NCBI GenBank assembly: GCA_035235625.1
Contig: CP141146.1
Span: 17,044,501-17,108,500, forward strand
Direction: 5' to 3'
DNA: 64,000 nucleotides
Origin: Saururus chinensis
Lineage: Eukaryota; Streptophyta; Magnoliopsida; Piperales; Saururaceae
A program made the position numbers and the translations under genes. Under the pieces are notes generated by a model, which was not told the DNA's origin, did not search any database, and was given only the letters and a program-made list of their open reading frames with translations. The stretch's first letter is position 1. Each line of letters opens with the position of its first letter. Below are positions 34,976 to 50,400 of the stretch, in pieces.

Positions 34976-35393
34976 CTGAAGCAATGAAATGTGTTAAGGT
35001 GTTGACAATGATGATGAGAAGCAGAAACGTTTTTAAAAAAATATATAGCACACTTTTTTATAGAATGAGGCATTCAGAATGGTCATAATCAATACCATTC
35101 TAAGCCTTTCCCAACTCTGAGATTAGGGACAAGGATTGAATCAATGTTAAAACTTGTCATCGAATTCATTTGAGACAAATCAGCAAGTTTTTCAGATAGA
35201 TGTCATACCCACGAGAATGAAACCTACTGAACAGAAAGAAATGCGGTAAATATTAACCATCATCATCACTATCATCATGAACCATAGGATTGCCAGGGTG
35301 TGAAATTGGCTAGAGTTATTACAGTGATATTTTGTTAAGTGTCACAAAAGAATGTAAAATTGCGGCTGTCTGGAATACACTTTATATAAAAGT

Positions 35394-35427
<34 letters not shown>

Positions 35428-38400
35428 TAGAAATATATGTCCCTTTTAAAGAAATGAACAAGGAGGAACTCAAATTAGCCATTAAAAGAGCTGATATTCA
35501 GATCGTTCTTCTGAAGAACTCAAACGGCATAATTTAACAATCAAAAAACATATGGACATTTATTTTGCCTGGCATTAGCAGAACCAAGATTTTTTCTAAA
35601 GCTATGTGAACAACTCACTTTTTCATGTTTGCACAAATTCAGCATTCATTTTGACCAAAATGTTCATTTCCATGGATTCTCTTTTTTCTTTTTAGCTAAA
35701 ATTCATTACCATGACTTGCTCAAAGAAAAAAAAGAAAAGAAGCTTCACAATCTGATGAAAAGAAACATCTACCAGCATCAAAGATCCACTTGTAAAGAAA
35801 TATATAATAATGCCAGTGCAGAAAACAGAAGAATAAAAGATAAAGGTGACTAGGGAGCATCATAATGACCAATATTCCAATTACTAAGAAGTATTTTATG
35901 CAAACCAGTGTATAAAGAATGAACGTAAAGTAATAAAACAGAAGGAAGTTTTACCCCACAAAAAAGCGCAAGGCTGGCTGTTCCTGGTCTAGGTTCAATA
36001 AAGTCCCTTCAGCCTCCTTCAGAATGGAACCAAGAATGTCCTTCAACAGATCTGGCAGCTGAGCAAACAACCATAAGACTCCAAGATACTTCAGAATACC
36101 ACGTAAAACTTTCTTAAGCGCAGCAAGTGGAACCCATCCACCTCCATATCCTCCATCATCCCCAAGTCCAATAAAGGCTGTGTTTAGTTCTCCTCTAACA
36201 TGGACAGGAACACCGCCACCAGATGATATTCGCAAAGGCAAACCAGAGCCCACAGCAGCTAAACCTGAGGGTGCCAGCATAGCAGGATTGACTCGAGCCA
36301 AGCTACTCTGGTTTACAATCCCAGAAGCAGATCTAGATACTCCAGAATTTGGAAGACGACTCCCATTGGTTAGTGTTAGTGGTGGACCCGTTGCAGTAGA
36401 AATCGAATTATTTGCGCTTGGAAGAACTGAATGAACCCCACCAACAATAGGTTCCAGAGCATTTAGTCCCTGGGCTACATGTTCCATAATGAAAGGCCGA
36501 AACTGCGGGCAAGGTAATGAACCCCCAGCAGAAGGGCCTCCTTTTGGTGGTGTCGCTGGTTGTAGCCATACCTGATCTCCAGCAAAGCATCTCATATCCA
36601 CTGAAAAATGCTTACGATATATTATCCTTATCCAATATGGACCACGCAATACTACAGAAACATCAATAGGCAAAAGAGAACTCGGAACAAGTCCAGGGCC
36701 ACCTCTCCCAGCAACAGATAACATAGCAACACTTTGGAGATTATGATTCCCACTATTGGTAGCTCCGGTACCAGCACCTGCTGCAGTAGTAGATACTGGT
36801 TGATTACTAGCAGTAAATGACAAGTTGCTTGGCAAGAGTCCAGAAGGGGGAGAGAAACTACTTTGTTTGTTTAAAAGAGGGGAGCCACCTGCCATAGGGA
36901 CATTATGAATTGCAGAAGTTACAGTACCCGTCATTCGCGCAGGGCGAATCGCACCAGCAAGAGCAAGCAGTGGTCCTGCAGTCAGGCGAATGCAATCCAA
37001 CAAGGACGCAACATCAGCCCCATTTATAAAATCCTCCAGAAACTGCAGAAAATAGGAATAGTAAGGACCAGAAAAATATAATAGTTTGAATGAAATGAAA
37101 GAAAATGAGCAACTGAACATGGCCATTGCATCCTTCCAAAAAAGAAAAAAGAAAAAAAACAGGTATAAGTTAATTCTAGACATTTCTACTTCATTGATTG
37201 CCACACTAAAAATTCACGGGCTAAGGCTGAAATAAAGCTTTATTGAGTCTTGACAGCCGTATCAGAACAATCTCAACCATGACAGTACAAGAAGATCAAT
37301 GATAGAGTTCTACTGACAATTACTATAATGCAAAAAAAACAGAAGTAATCAGTCGAGCAGCAGACTGTACTGAATGAAAAGCACAAACATGGAGCACGAC
37401 CAGGTGCCTTCCACAGGGTTTTATTCCTTACATTAGTAGTGCCGATCCCAAATCTGACACTGAGATAACAAAGTGATGCAGAGGGGTATTTCAGTCCTCT
37501 CAGCCTCTCTTAGTCTAATCTCAGATTAGTGTAATTAACCCTGTTTCACAGCATGTCCAGTTGTCTCCTTGCAAAAAGGAGACAAGGGTATTTCAGCCCA
37601 AGCTTGTATAGGCTGTTCAGACAGGATCAAATGGGAAGGGCAGTCTTGTCTTTTGTCCAGAAATTGTTATAACAGAATGTCAGAGTCCATTGTGCCAGAG
37701 AGGAGGCCAGAGGGAATAAGAAGGAAGAAAGAAGAGAAGAAGGCATTCGAACTTGAAGAAATTGGCTGATTCCAGAAATTTTCTATTTCCTTTGCTCATG
37801 GATTTGAGCTAGGTTGTGGATTCAACCTGTGTATTTCCTTTCAATTTGTAGAAATCAGCTTGTGGTTTCAAGCTTTGTTTCCATGTACTCCAGAAAATTT
37901 GAATAGAAACTCCTACTATTCCTCCTCCATTTCCTGTGATTTTCTGTCTATCGATAGTTTGCTGTGTTACTGTGATTTGCTGCTTCCTGTTATTCTGCTG
38001 CATCATTTTTGGCGCCGTCTGTGGGAAACAAGGAGAGTTTTCCATGGCTGCTCCACCTCCCACGGATTCCTCTTCTCTGCAATCCATCGTGGAGCTTCTT
38101 CAACAGCAGAATCAAATGCAGCAACAGACCCAAGTCCAGCTGCAGCAGCTGCTCCAGCAAATGCAGCACCTTATGCTGCTCATTCCCCCACCACCGCCAG
38201 TGGTTGGAGCTTGCACCGAACCAGAGTCACAACCCGCAGCAGGAGATAGACGATTTCCGCCAGAGCCTGAACTGCGACAGCCGGACGACTAGGAGGCTCC
38301 GCCAGTGCGAGTGGGTGGCCCACCCCAGGGTCGCCCATGCTGGTCTACCGCCCGCGACAACCACCTGTAAACATTGGCCAACCAGTCAATGTATTTCCAG

Positions 38401-41400
38401 GACGTCCAGAACCAAACGGCAGCAAAGAGGAACTTCCGTTTCCCGGCGGACGACCCCTGGAAGACTTCGTCAGCCAGGAAGGATGCCCCAGGGAGGACGA
38501 CCTGCTCCTATCTATCCTCCAGTCGCGGACAGTTATCCCCTAAACCCTCAAGGGCCAGTAGCTCCTCTATTCCAACATGAAGACTCCAGCGAAGAGGATG
38601 AACCACCGGCACCATACAGAGGACATAACCGACTCCCTTACCAGTTCAAATCGAAGTTAGAGCTCCCTGTTTTCAATGGCCAGATGAGTGTAGAGGACTT
38701 CTTGGATTGGTTATTTAAAGTTGAAAACTATTTTGAGGTAATGGAAGTGCCCAATGAAATGAAGGTGAAGCTCGCTTCGTGTCAACTCAAGAAGGGCATT
38801 GCTCCTTAGTGGAATCAGCTAAAAACCAATCAGTTGCAGCTTGGAAAACATCCATTTTGATCCTGGCCACGCATGAAGCAGCTCTTGATGAACCAATTTC
38901 TACCCATCAATTATGAACAAATGTTATTCAAATAATATTAAAACTGCCGGCAAAGAAATGGGACTGTTTCGGAGTATTTGGAGAACTTCCAACGGTTGTA
39001 GACAAGGAATAATATCATTGAGTCAGAAGCTGCTGCCCAAACCTCAAAATCTGGTCCAGCCCAAGCCTCAAGCTCCAACCCCACTATTTGCTACAAATGT
39101 AGACAGTCGGGACACACCTCAAGTGGCTTCCCACTTAGAAAATTTGGTCCTACCACTGCTGTGATCACTAATCTAAGAGGCAATGGATGCTAAAATTGAA
39201 GAGACAACTGAGGAGGAAATTGTGGAGAGGGTAAATGGGGAAGAAAATGAGCACATGGGTGAACAAGCTGAGCCACTAGTGCTAAGAAGTTTTGATTTCC
39301 ACTCCACAAGTTGAAGACACACAAAGGCATAAGTTGTTCACAAGTACCGAGATTATACAAGGCAAGAAATGCAAGGTGATTATCGATGGGGGTAACACTG
39401 AAAACTTCATCTATACATCAGTCATTCAACGGGCATCCTAAGCCATACTCCCTAGGGTGGATCAAGGAAATACGAGGAGTCAAAGTGGAAGAACAATATA
39501 AGGTACCCTTTTCTATTGAAAAACATTATTCCACTAACAATGTTTGTGATGTTATAGAGATTGATGCATGCCACATTCTTTTGGGAAGCTCATGGCAATT
39601 TGATGTCCAAACTACACGTGATGGAAGGAGAACACCTATTCATTCAAGCAACAAGGGGTCAAGGTCATTCTTATGCCTATCAAGCCAACCCTTGTTAAGA
39701 GGCCTCAAGAGAAGTTTAAACCAGCTGATTCCTCCAAAGAATTGCAGCCAACCAGCAAGCCTTCAGCTAAGACTACTTTATTGGTGACTAAAAACTGCAA
39801 AGACCTCAGTACCACTGAAGTTGTGTACCTCTTGGTCAACAAAGCTGAAGAACAGGAGCTGAAATCTAAGATTTAAAGTCACCCACAGCAAGTTCAACCT
39901 CTTTTGGAGGAGTACAAACAGCTGGTCACCAAAGAACTTCCTTTGGAGCTGCCTCCTATGAGGGAAATTCAGCACCAAATTGACTTCAAACCGGGTTCTA
40001 GTCTCCCACACTTGCCACACTACCACGTGAGCCCAGCTAAGCATGTTGAATCACAAAGGCAAGTAAAAGATCTTTTGGCAAGAAGATTGATTAAGGAGAG
40101 CCTTAGTCCATGCGCGGCTCCAGCCTTGTTGCTGCCCAAGAAAGGAGTTGGAGGATGTCCGTAAATAGCCGAGCTATTAACAACATTACCGTCAAGTATA
40201 GATTCCCAATCCCTAGACTTGATGATATATTGGACATGTTGACCGGAGCTAATATTTTCTCCAAGATGGACCTTAGAAGTGATTATCACCGAATCAGGTT
40301 GAGACCCGGGGATAAGTGGAAAACAGCCTTTAAGACAAGGGAAGGTCTTTATGAATGGTTAGTAATGCCCTTTGGGTCATTTTATCACCTTAATGAGGCT
40401 CATGAAAGCTTTGAAGCTATTTTTGGGGCAAATTAAATATGATTTACTTTGATGACATTTTGGTTTATAGTAAGGGAGAAAAGCAACATGCACAACAGCT
40501 GGCCTAAGTTTTTGAAGTGCTTGTAAATCTAAAAAAGTGTTCTTTCTTCACCAACCAGCTGGTATTGTTGGGTTATGTGGTCAGTTTCAACAGCATTTAA
40601 GTGGACCAAAGCAAGATAAAAGTCATACAAAACTAGCAGTTTTCATGGTTTGGCTACCTTTTACTACCAATTTATCAAGAATTTCAACACTATAGCATGT
40701 CCCTTGACTGAGTGTATGAAAAAAGTCGCTTTGTGTGGTCTCAAGTAGCCTAAGAAAGTTTTGAGCAGCTAAAAGAAAGGCTCACTAAAGCTCTGGTGCT
40801 TACCTTCCCTGATTTTGACAAAACCTTTGAGGTTGAATGTGATGCTCCTAGAGTGGGCATAGGGACCGTTTTAACTCAAGAGGGTAGACCGATCTCTTAT
40901 TTTAGTGCAAAGCTGAATGAAACAAGAAGGAAGTGGTCCGCCTATAAGTTGGAACTATTTTCTTTGATCTAAGTCTTGAACATTGGAGGCATTACCTTAT
41001 GTTTAAGGAGTTTGTTTTGCATATGGATCATGATTCTTTGAGACATTTGTAAAGTCAAACAAAGGTGGATAGGTTGTTTGTAAGGTGAATATGTGAGTTA
41101 CAAGACTAAACTTTTGTTATCAAGCATAGATCTGGCACAATGAACAAGGCGGCTGATGCCTTGAGTCAAAGAGTGGCCCTTCTCTTGAGGATTGAATACT
41201 TGGGTTTTGATTGCCTAAAGGAGCTCTATCCCGATAACAAGGAGCTAAGAGCTATTTAGGAGTTGTATTCTCAAAGCAACCAACCGGTCCAAGATTATCT
41301 TGTGGAAGGATACATATACAAAGGTAACAGCTGTGTATTTCCTCTATCCGCCAACTTATTAAAGAAATGCATAGTGGGGGACTTGCTCGACACTTTGGCA

Positions 41401-44400
41401 AAGACAAAACTATAGCACTTCTCAAAGAAAGATATCATTGGCCCACTCTTTCAAGAGATGTTCAGCAGTTTATTTAGCAATGTTACACTTATCAGCAAGC
41501 CAAAAGAACCTCCCAAAATACTTACCTTTACACTCCTTTACCAATTCCCCATAGACCTTGGGATAATATCTTTATGAATTTTGTCCAAGGGTTTAACTAA
41601 AACTCAAAGGAGAGTGGATTCCATCTTTGCGGTGGTAGATAGATTCTCAAAGATGGCTCACTTCATGCCATATAAAAAAGCATCCGATGCTTAACATGTG
41701 GCTACCCTATTCTTCAAAGAAATAGTGAGAATTCATGGGTTACCAAAGTCGATTACATCAGATAGGGACAGCAAGTTTTTAAGTCATTTTTGGAGGTCTA
41801 TATGGAAGAGATTGGGTACTTCTTTACAATTCAGCAACACTTGTCACCCCCAAAATGATGGCCAAACTGAAGTGATCAATCGGACCTTGGGAAATCTGTT
41901 GAGAAGTCTCACGGGAGATGCTCCTAACTAAGCAATGGGATTTGGTTCCTACACAAGCTGAGTTTGCCTATAACTCTATCCCAAACAAGTCCACCAGCAA
42001 AGCACCATTTGAGATCCTCTATCGGCTCCTACCTCGCTATACATTGGACTTGATCTAGCTGCCTAACAAGTGGGAGATTCAAGCACAGCCTACAAGATTG
42101 TTCAAGACCTAATCTCAGTCCACCAAAACTGTCCAGCAGCATATGATGGATGTCACAGCCCAATACAAGGCCGCAGCTGGTAAAAAGAGAAGATCAAAAC
42201 TGTTTCAAGTGGGGGATTATGTTATGGTCTTTCTATGAAAGGAAAGACTCCCAGCTGGCCGACACAACAAGCTCACACCTCGGAAGATAGGACCATTTCA
42301 GATTTTACAATGCATTAATGACAATGCATATGTAGTAGATCTCCCTGCTCACTTCAACATCTCCAAAACATTCAATATTTCAGATCTATCCACTTATTAT
42401 GGTCCAATCCCTCCGGAGACTGCTAGCACACCCTTTCTTGCTCAAGGACGAGCCTCTTTTGGGAGGGAGGAACTGATGCAGAGGGGTATTTCAGTCCTCT
42501 CAGCCTCTCTTAGTTTAATCTCAAATTAGTGTAATTAACCCTGTTTCACAGCATGTCCAGTTGTCTCCTTGCAAAAAGGAGACAAGGGTATTTCTGTCCA
42601 AGCTTGTATAGCCTGTTAAGACAGGATCAAATGGGAGGGGCAGTCTTGTCTTTTGTCCAGAAATTGTTATAACAAAATGTCAGAGTTCATTGTGCCAGAG
42701 AGGAGGCCAGAGGGAATAAGAAGGAAGAAAGAAGAGAAGGCATTCGAACTTGAAGAAATTGGCTGATTCCAGAGATTTTCTATTTCCTTTGTTCGCTCAT
42801 GGATTTGAGCTAGGTTGTAAATTCAACCTGTGTATTTCTTGTTTCCATGTACTCAAGAAAATTTGAATAGAAATTCCTACTATTCTTCCTCCATTTCCTG
42901 TGGTTTCCTGTGATTTTCTGTCTATCAATAGTTTGCTCTGTGTGGTTTTACTGTTATTTGCTGCTTCCTGTTATTCTGCTGCATCACGAAGTCTGGAGAG
43001 GTAAAAAAAATTAAGTGCTTGGAAGAGGATTTTCATCGAGTCATGATGTGTTCAGTATCAAGCATACAAATTGCAGTTAACTAAGTAATTCCACCTCCTC
43101 TGAAGGATTGTAACTTAACTGCATGCAGATTAATGGTAGTCAATTCAAACTACACTGACTGCCCATTTAGGCCACTTTTCAGTTTCAAGTAATTACCACT
43201 ATCATCGTGAAAGTAATCTTAACAGAATAGCAAATATGTAAACACCGAACTAGCTTATCAGATCAAGAAAGCAAAATTGGCAAGATTTAAATTTTTTAGG
43301 TTTGTGGATTTCTCAAGGCCTTCCTCTCCCAAGAAAGTTAGTAATAATCATGGCCATCGAATCAGATGCATGGATCATCAACACCTGGAGAACAAGCAAT
43401 GCCTGGCAAAAAGAGGAAGCTATTTTTGTTCTTAAAAATTGAATATTAATTCATTTTTTGTAGCTAATTAATCAAGAATATTAACTTGAATGTTATATGT
43501 TGTTACTATCTCAAAGTAATATCTATGTTCTACAAAACAATATTTAAACTGTAAACCAAATTCAAAATAGAGAAAGAAATGAGAAATAGATGTACAAACA
43601 AGTCTCAAGGCAAACCATTAGTAGTGACTCCTCGAAACTGAGATCTCGTGAGATTGCAAACCATGGTAGTGACCAATATAGTACATTCCAGTACATGTTT
43701 TAAAGAACAAAAACGTAGTTGCAACCAACTATGAGGAAAACATGCTATTGTCCCTCTCATTGTGTGACAAAACTGATATTGAGGTCACAGTTAACATAGT
43801 ATCTTTAAGGCCAGGTATACTGCCACTGAGTCCTCACAAAAGTTAAATACCAAACTAGTGACCACTTTAATATGAGAAATCTATCTATAGATCAATAACA
43901 AAGACAGTAAAATAAAAGCTTTGGTGAGTTTTGTGTCTGGGCCTCATTTCATTCAATACATGCTGTCTGGATGACATGCCATGTCAGCATCCAAAGTATA
44001 TTAACTGTAGTATTAAACCCAATTAAAATTATGTAATTAGCAATTCAAACCTTGGTATGTGGCCAAAGTTGGTCAGGAGAGATATGCATCGTGCAGCCTT
44101 CCTTTTCTGCTTCCCACTCTACCACAAATCGAGCCATTACTCCTGGCAGTGAGCCAAAACTAAACCACAAACTCATCAGCCCAACTGCTTCAATCCTGAA
44201 TGCTTTCCTTGTAGTCTCAGTAACTTTATCAACATCCACACTGCCTTTTGATCCCGCTTGTACTTTGGTTTCAGACACTTCGTCCATCTTTTCTTCTCTT
44301 TTTACCCCAAGCAACTTCCGCATACCCAGGGCAAATACCCGAGCATTAAAAAGCCTCTTCAGATCTGCAACCATTTTTTTAATACTATCCCCTTCAACTG

Positions 44401-47400
44401 CTCTGTAACTTAAGATAACCCCTTCTGAGTCATATCTAATATGGGAATCTGCATCAGAAGTGTTAGCTATTCGGACTCCACAACCCCAAAGGGTCCCCAC
44501 ATTTCCTTTTTGAAGCTCCCATAAGTCTCTAAAATATGGGTCAGTTACTTTAACATTCCACAGCACACTCCCAGGCTTACCAAGGCGAAGACATATGTGA
44601 TGCCATGACGCATCTCTAGCAAAAGGAAGACAGAACCATAGGTTTGAGGATGGACTCTTCACACCTACTTCTTCAACATAAGGAATATCAAGAGCCTCCA
44701 TCTGACTGGTCAGCTGTGCATGCTTGATACATAATGAACAGTGCCGTATGACATGAAGAAAAGTAGAAACAAAAACACTTGGAGGGGCACAACCATGATT
44801 CGCTTCAGCAACAATAGCACCATATGTATACCCATCATTTTTACAAGTTAATAATGATGGACAATAAGGCCGTGAAGTCACAAAATGAGAAGTGCCTGTT
44901 TCAGACATTTTCCTTCTTTTTTGAGATATCCTTATATCAGGTTCTACTTCATGCAGTGACGGCATGACCAGAAGAACATCTGAAAGCAAGCGTTTCCGAG
45001 GATTTTTATTCAATTTTAAGATATCAGACTTTAAATTGAGACATCTTTCGGACTCCAATGTTTGGCCTGCAATAAAAATCCATTTCATACAAAAATTAAA
45101 TGATGCAAACACCTGAAGATTAGAGAAAAATAAAAAGATAAAGTCAGATCAGCAAATTAATATTGAGAACTAATAATACACACCCACAAGGCCACTTGTT
45201 CGGGAAATCCCAACTAGAGAACCTGAAGGTGGGCTCTTAAACCCACTTGAATTCGCCTTTGTCGTGGAGACAAGAGATCCAGCTGCTCTGAGGGGAGATA
45301 GTCTAGGAGGATGGTCTTTCGGAGGTTCACTTGAGATTCTCAGCTGATCATCATCCATAAATAGGACAGTTTCAGCTAAACATGAAGAAGATTTAAGAGA
45401 ATTTAACTCCTGATCTGATTTTGAAGTGGACAACCTCTGATTGGAGGGGCTTTTCACAGAATTTGAATAAGAGGAGTTAATAGAGCCCAATTGCTGTAAG
45501 CCCTTTGCACTGTTTGACATATATGGCAGACTGTTTACAGTAGAACCACTTGGAGAAACTTTTGCCATATGAGCCATCTGAGGAATTTGCAAACTACTGT
45601 CCCATTTGGGGGATGCCATTAAACCAGGTTTTAAACCTTGATGTTTGACTGGAACAGAATTTATGTGTGAAAAAGATGTACAGAAAGATGAGAGCTGATC
45701 TCTGACAGAATGAGTAGTTGCTCCGTTTTCAAAATCGAACACTTCATCAACTACAGCTGAAAAACGGGAGTGTGGTCCCACTGAAATCTGAAAAGGAGCA
45801 TCTATCCCATATTCAGAAAGAAGACTATGCTCAGATGCTTGCGCGCCTCCTACGGCATTTGACAACGAAGAATGCAACTTTTCCCAGTCAACTAGGCTCA
45901 GATTCAGTTCATCTTCAACCATTTGCATCTGACATATGTCAATATTCTTAAATCGAATCATCTGATTGGTATTGCCAATTGTTTGGGACTTTCCAGACGG
46001 ATCTGACTGTGTTTCCAAAAGCTTAAAAAGTGGTTTAAAATCTTTATCGAGTTGTATCAACAAATAATAAGAGCCTCCACAATGAGGAAACTCCATGAGC
46101 AATAAGTTTGAACCATTCAAAATAGTCTTGGCTATTTTTACTGCTCCCAAACCTTGATCATAAACCTGCATCAGAGTACAGTTCTCACTCACGCAAGTAT
46201 CAACAAAAAAACAATACCCTGAATTGCTACCCATTAGTGTTTTGTTACAAAACTGCGAATAACTATTTGGATAGCACAGTCAACATGTCTGAGTTACTAT
46301 TGAGACTGCCAATGCTACATACAAAGGGGCTGTTGATTTGCATTGGCAGCTAAGAAGTTCAATCACTACGATGAGGTTATGCAGGATTTACATAAATAGA
46401 CATATCTTTGCAGTCCTATCACATGCTGAACTCAGGAAAGATTATGGCACACAAAATTTTCAAAAAAATAATTTAATAGCTTCTTTATAAAAAGTATTCT
46501 CGTGTATCTACAGGCCATCCCCATATTTTATGTGTAATCAAGCTGATTTCTATGGGTTCCAAGCATTGTAAAACCTGCCACAGGATAAAGATTGTATTTC
46601 TCATATACCAACTGAAAAGCAATAGATTAATTACGACACTTTGGTATGAACAAACTCGTATTCGGCCAAGGGAACACATGCAAGCAATTTCACACTGTGG
46701 CTTGGCCAATTCAGCAATCAAAAGCACTTGGAATTTGGAACAAGATTTGAAGTATATTGATCCAGTCATCTACCTCTGTCTTGTTTGAACTGAGTATCCT
46801 CCACGTGGGACTGACACAGGAGTTAAAAGTATAATTGAGGCCAACTGGTGGCCCTATGTTATATCAGTGGGCTTCACTAGTACCATTATTCTGCTAGACT
46901 CATGTACTTTTAATAGATAATTAGATATATTTAGCAGTCCAGTTTACAGGTTTGTAGCAAGTAACATTTACAGCCAGGAGTCCAAATATATTGATGTGAG
47001 AAGGGTGTACGAAAAGATTAGAATCATCCAAGATGTTTCCATTATAGTGTAAAAATTAGTTTTTTAGTGTAGAACTATTTTATTTAATATTTCTCTCCAC
47101 TATGTGCTGCTACTCCATAGAGTTATTATACCACTTGGATGTCTTCTTTTACAACTCACTAATCACATGTCTAATTCCAGTTTTGTTTAACATTTGATTT
47201 CCACGTTAGCACCTGCAGCCTTAATGCAAATAACCAGTAAAGACATAATCACAAATGGAATCTACAAACATACATGATTTCACAAGCTATTGCCCATAAA
47301 AGCATAAAAGACAGAAACTTAGATTGTAAAAGATTGTGAAGTTGAAAACCACAAAACTTTGAATGCCTTTAGCAGATTTATTGTCAACCAATTGGAAAAA

Positions 47401-50400
47401 CACGAGTCACAGGTAACTTTGACAGACATTAAATATTGTTCCTCCTTTCCTCCTTTGCTTCGTACTTTGAAGAGCATAGAGTGGGTTAGTGAGATGTTAA
47501 AATAAATCATGTGTGAAATGTCACACTGATGAAAGTGTTTCACATGTTTTTTGGTGTGTTTGAGGATTCACATATTAGATGTCATTGTCTTTAGCATAAG
47601 ATTTATACTTGAAGTTGAGATACGTGAATGACATTGCACAGAAGAGGCGATTATAAGGAAACCCAGATGTCCTGTGAACAAGACCTGCCTGCTTTCCTCG
47701 CTCAAATCTTTAGAAAACTTAATCAAAATCTCATAATGATATTAAAAGGCTATAAATTAAGGTCAAAGAGACTCCCTAAAAGCCCTAAACCAAGCACAAC
47801 CAGTAGAACCGGAGCCAACGATAGAGGGTATGAAGAAGAAGAAGAAAAATAGACAAGGCAGGAGCCCACCCGGGAGAAAAACCTCACAGATGGAATGGTG
47901 GAGACCAAAATACAGTAAAATTACGTTGGCAGAGAAATATATGAATAAGCATATGATGCCTATTACAATAAGACATTGAACTCTTAAGGAATTCATTGTT
48001 TGACATAGCCATTTCAGAAACAGCTGGCAACAAAAATTTGTGACCTAAACAACATATCTAGTTGACTACTATACCCTGAAAGCGTAAGCCAAGAGGGTAT
48101 GGACCAACAATGCATGTGAATACTTCCTTGCACCTGCAGGTTGATTAAACTCTTATACTGGAAGTCAGGAAACAAGGGATATTAAATGAGTAGCATTACC
48201 TTCCCGGAAATTGAACCTCGGATCACCCTCAATAATGTTACATAACAGTTAGACCGTACAAAATTAAGAGGGAACAATCTACCTTCCTAAAAAATTTGAA
48301 CAGTTAAATTATAGCAAAGAGATCATTTATTTGGAAAAGCCAACTCATTGCATGAAAATGAGCTTAATTTTATAGGCCAGTTACTATTCCACTTTAGTCT
48401 TTTTTTCACATCCTTGACATGAATATGGTTATAAAACTTTTAAATTCAAAAATGGGACAGAGAAGCTCAACAGAGAACATAAATGTTGCAAAATAACTCA
48501 ACACTTTAAAATTATCCTATCACCAAAAACTATCCAGCATGTTCTGAACTAATGAATTTCAACATGTATTTATTTCACATAATACAACAGTCAATAAGGT
48601 TCTAGCATACACGAATAATAATATTAATAAAACAAGGACACTTACCTTTAGGCCTAAAAAACCACCAATTGAAGCAAACAAATGCAAAATGCTTTTGCTT
48701 CTCAAGTTCATAAACACTTCAGAAGCAGACATGCTTCCTTGATTCAATGCCTCTTCATATTCCAACAACATGACAGGAGCAAGAACATTTCTTGAAGCCT
48801 GTAGAAGAAAGCGCCCGGTCCTGCCATTTAAATAATTGCATTGTTTTATCAAACTGAAAAGTGAGTTACTAATCATCCTAAAACTGGAAGACACTCACTA
48901 GCAAAACCTTTAAGACCAAGCAGCTTTAAACAAACAATTCTCAAGAATCAGATATAATATAGTAGATGAAACTCGTTTTTTCTTCAAAATTTCATCACAT
49001 TGTATTTCCTTCAAGCAAGGTTTCTATTCTCCATGCTAATTTTCTGCTGTATGATTCCTGCATGCCTTGGTATGAAGAAAACATTCACATACATATCAAA
49101 GATATTAAAAACAAATCTTGTAGCATCTAAGTTCACTGACAGAATAAGATAAACATTTTAAGTACTACTCCAATCAGTCCTGAAAACAAAATTATGAGCT
49201 CCAACACAACATAAGCAAACCACAACAAACGTGCTGCTTAGAAACTCTCAAATGTTCTCTTCTCATCCATGTTTAAGTTGCATAACTGATGTAGGACAGA
49301 CCCCTTCTGCACTGAGTAGCCAATAGTATTGTTTCAGTTTAGTTTTTAGTTGGCTCGAAAACCTGTTCAGTTAGTTGTTAAATGTTGGTTTAGCTCAGGA
49401 ATATATAAAGACGAATGTAATGACAGAATAGTTGGTTCAATTCGTATCCAGAAACATATTGTTCTTCTTCTGCATATTGTGGCTCTTGAGGTGGATTCCT
49501 CTATACTCACTCCATGGACTTGGAGTTCTAGCTTGTGGATTCAAGCCAGGTTCTTGACAAAATTTCTGAATTCATCTATTACTTCTATTTTCACTATGAT
49601 TTCACTGTTGCTCCCATTGGCTCACCATAAATAACACATATCAAGTAAGGAAAAGCTGCAGAAACATATCTTGGACCAAGTTCGAAGGATTTAAACTAGA
49701 CTCTGGAATTTAGATCCATAATTAATATTTCTGAACCACTATATGTCCTTTTTTTCCGTTTAGCGTATAATTGATCTGTAAAAAGAAGTTTTCAAAATGA
49801 ATTACTAGCTCAAGAAATCAGAAGCCTTAAGTTTAATAATATCAGGAATCAATTTTATGCCAAAAAACGAAAATCTGAAGATCTTCTATAAAATTCAAAT
49901 CTTGTAGAGTATGGGATTTATAATTTCCCCAAGAGAGAGTGTGCGAGAGAGTCATGATGACAGAATGGATATCCAAATGAACAATTAAATTAACTTTTTC
50001 ACTATTTGTATTCTTTTGATGCTGTCATCATTATAAACATATGCCTTGCCCAGCTCATTGGGTCAGTTTTAATGAGATGTATAGTGGCAAGGCACATGTG
50101 CTCTGGTCATCTTCAGACCATACAACACCAAAATAGAAAGAACAATAGTAATTAACTATAAGTACAACAAACACAAACTGGTAGATAATCCAATGGAGTG
50201 ACAGTTTGGAAAGAGGGATATTTTGGAATATTAAGGTAGGAGATCGGGTTGAACGAAGGTGGGAAGGAGAGAGAGAGGAGAGAGAGTAAGAAAAATAGAG
50301 AGAAGGTGAGAGTAATATAGCTTATTTCCAATAATACCACTCTCTCCTCATGTTATACCTAAAATCTCCTTCACAATAATAAAATTATAAATAATTTCTC

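Larger units (their letters stand above)
37474..42986 (+). mobile_element. Ty3/gypsy LTR retrotransposon, decayed, in MED14 intron 6
   Basis: A full-length element of 5513 bp lies antisense to MED14. LTRs at 37474-38005 and 42474-42986 begin TGATGCAG and end CTGCATCA (perfect 8-bp inverted ends). The flanks CAAAG and CGAAG are a 5-bp TSD with one change. A TGGCGCCGTCTGTGGGAAAC primer-binding region follows the 5' LTR, and a GGGAGGGAGG polypurine tract precedes the 3' LTR. The order gag, protease, RT, RNase H, integrase is Ty3/gypsy-type. Coding is broken by many stops and frameshifts. The two LTRs differ by point changes and two or three indels, so the insertion is not recent. Confidence 0.93.
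37043..44050 (-). other. MED14 intron 6 with inserted retrotransposon
   Basis: A 7.0-kb intron, of which 5.5 kb is the Ty3/gypsy insertion at 37474-42986. Without it the intron would be about 1.5 kb. The splice sites at both ends are intact. Confidence 0.85.
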
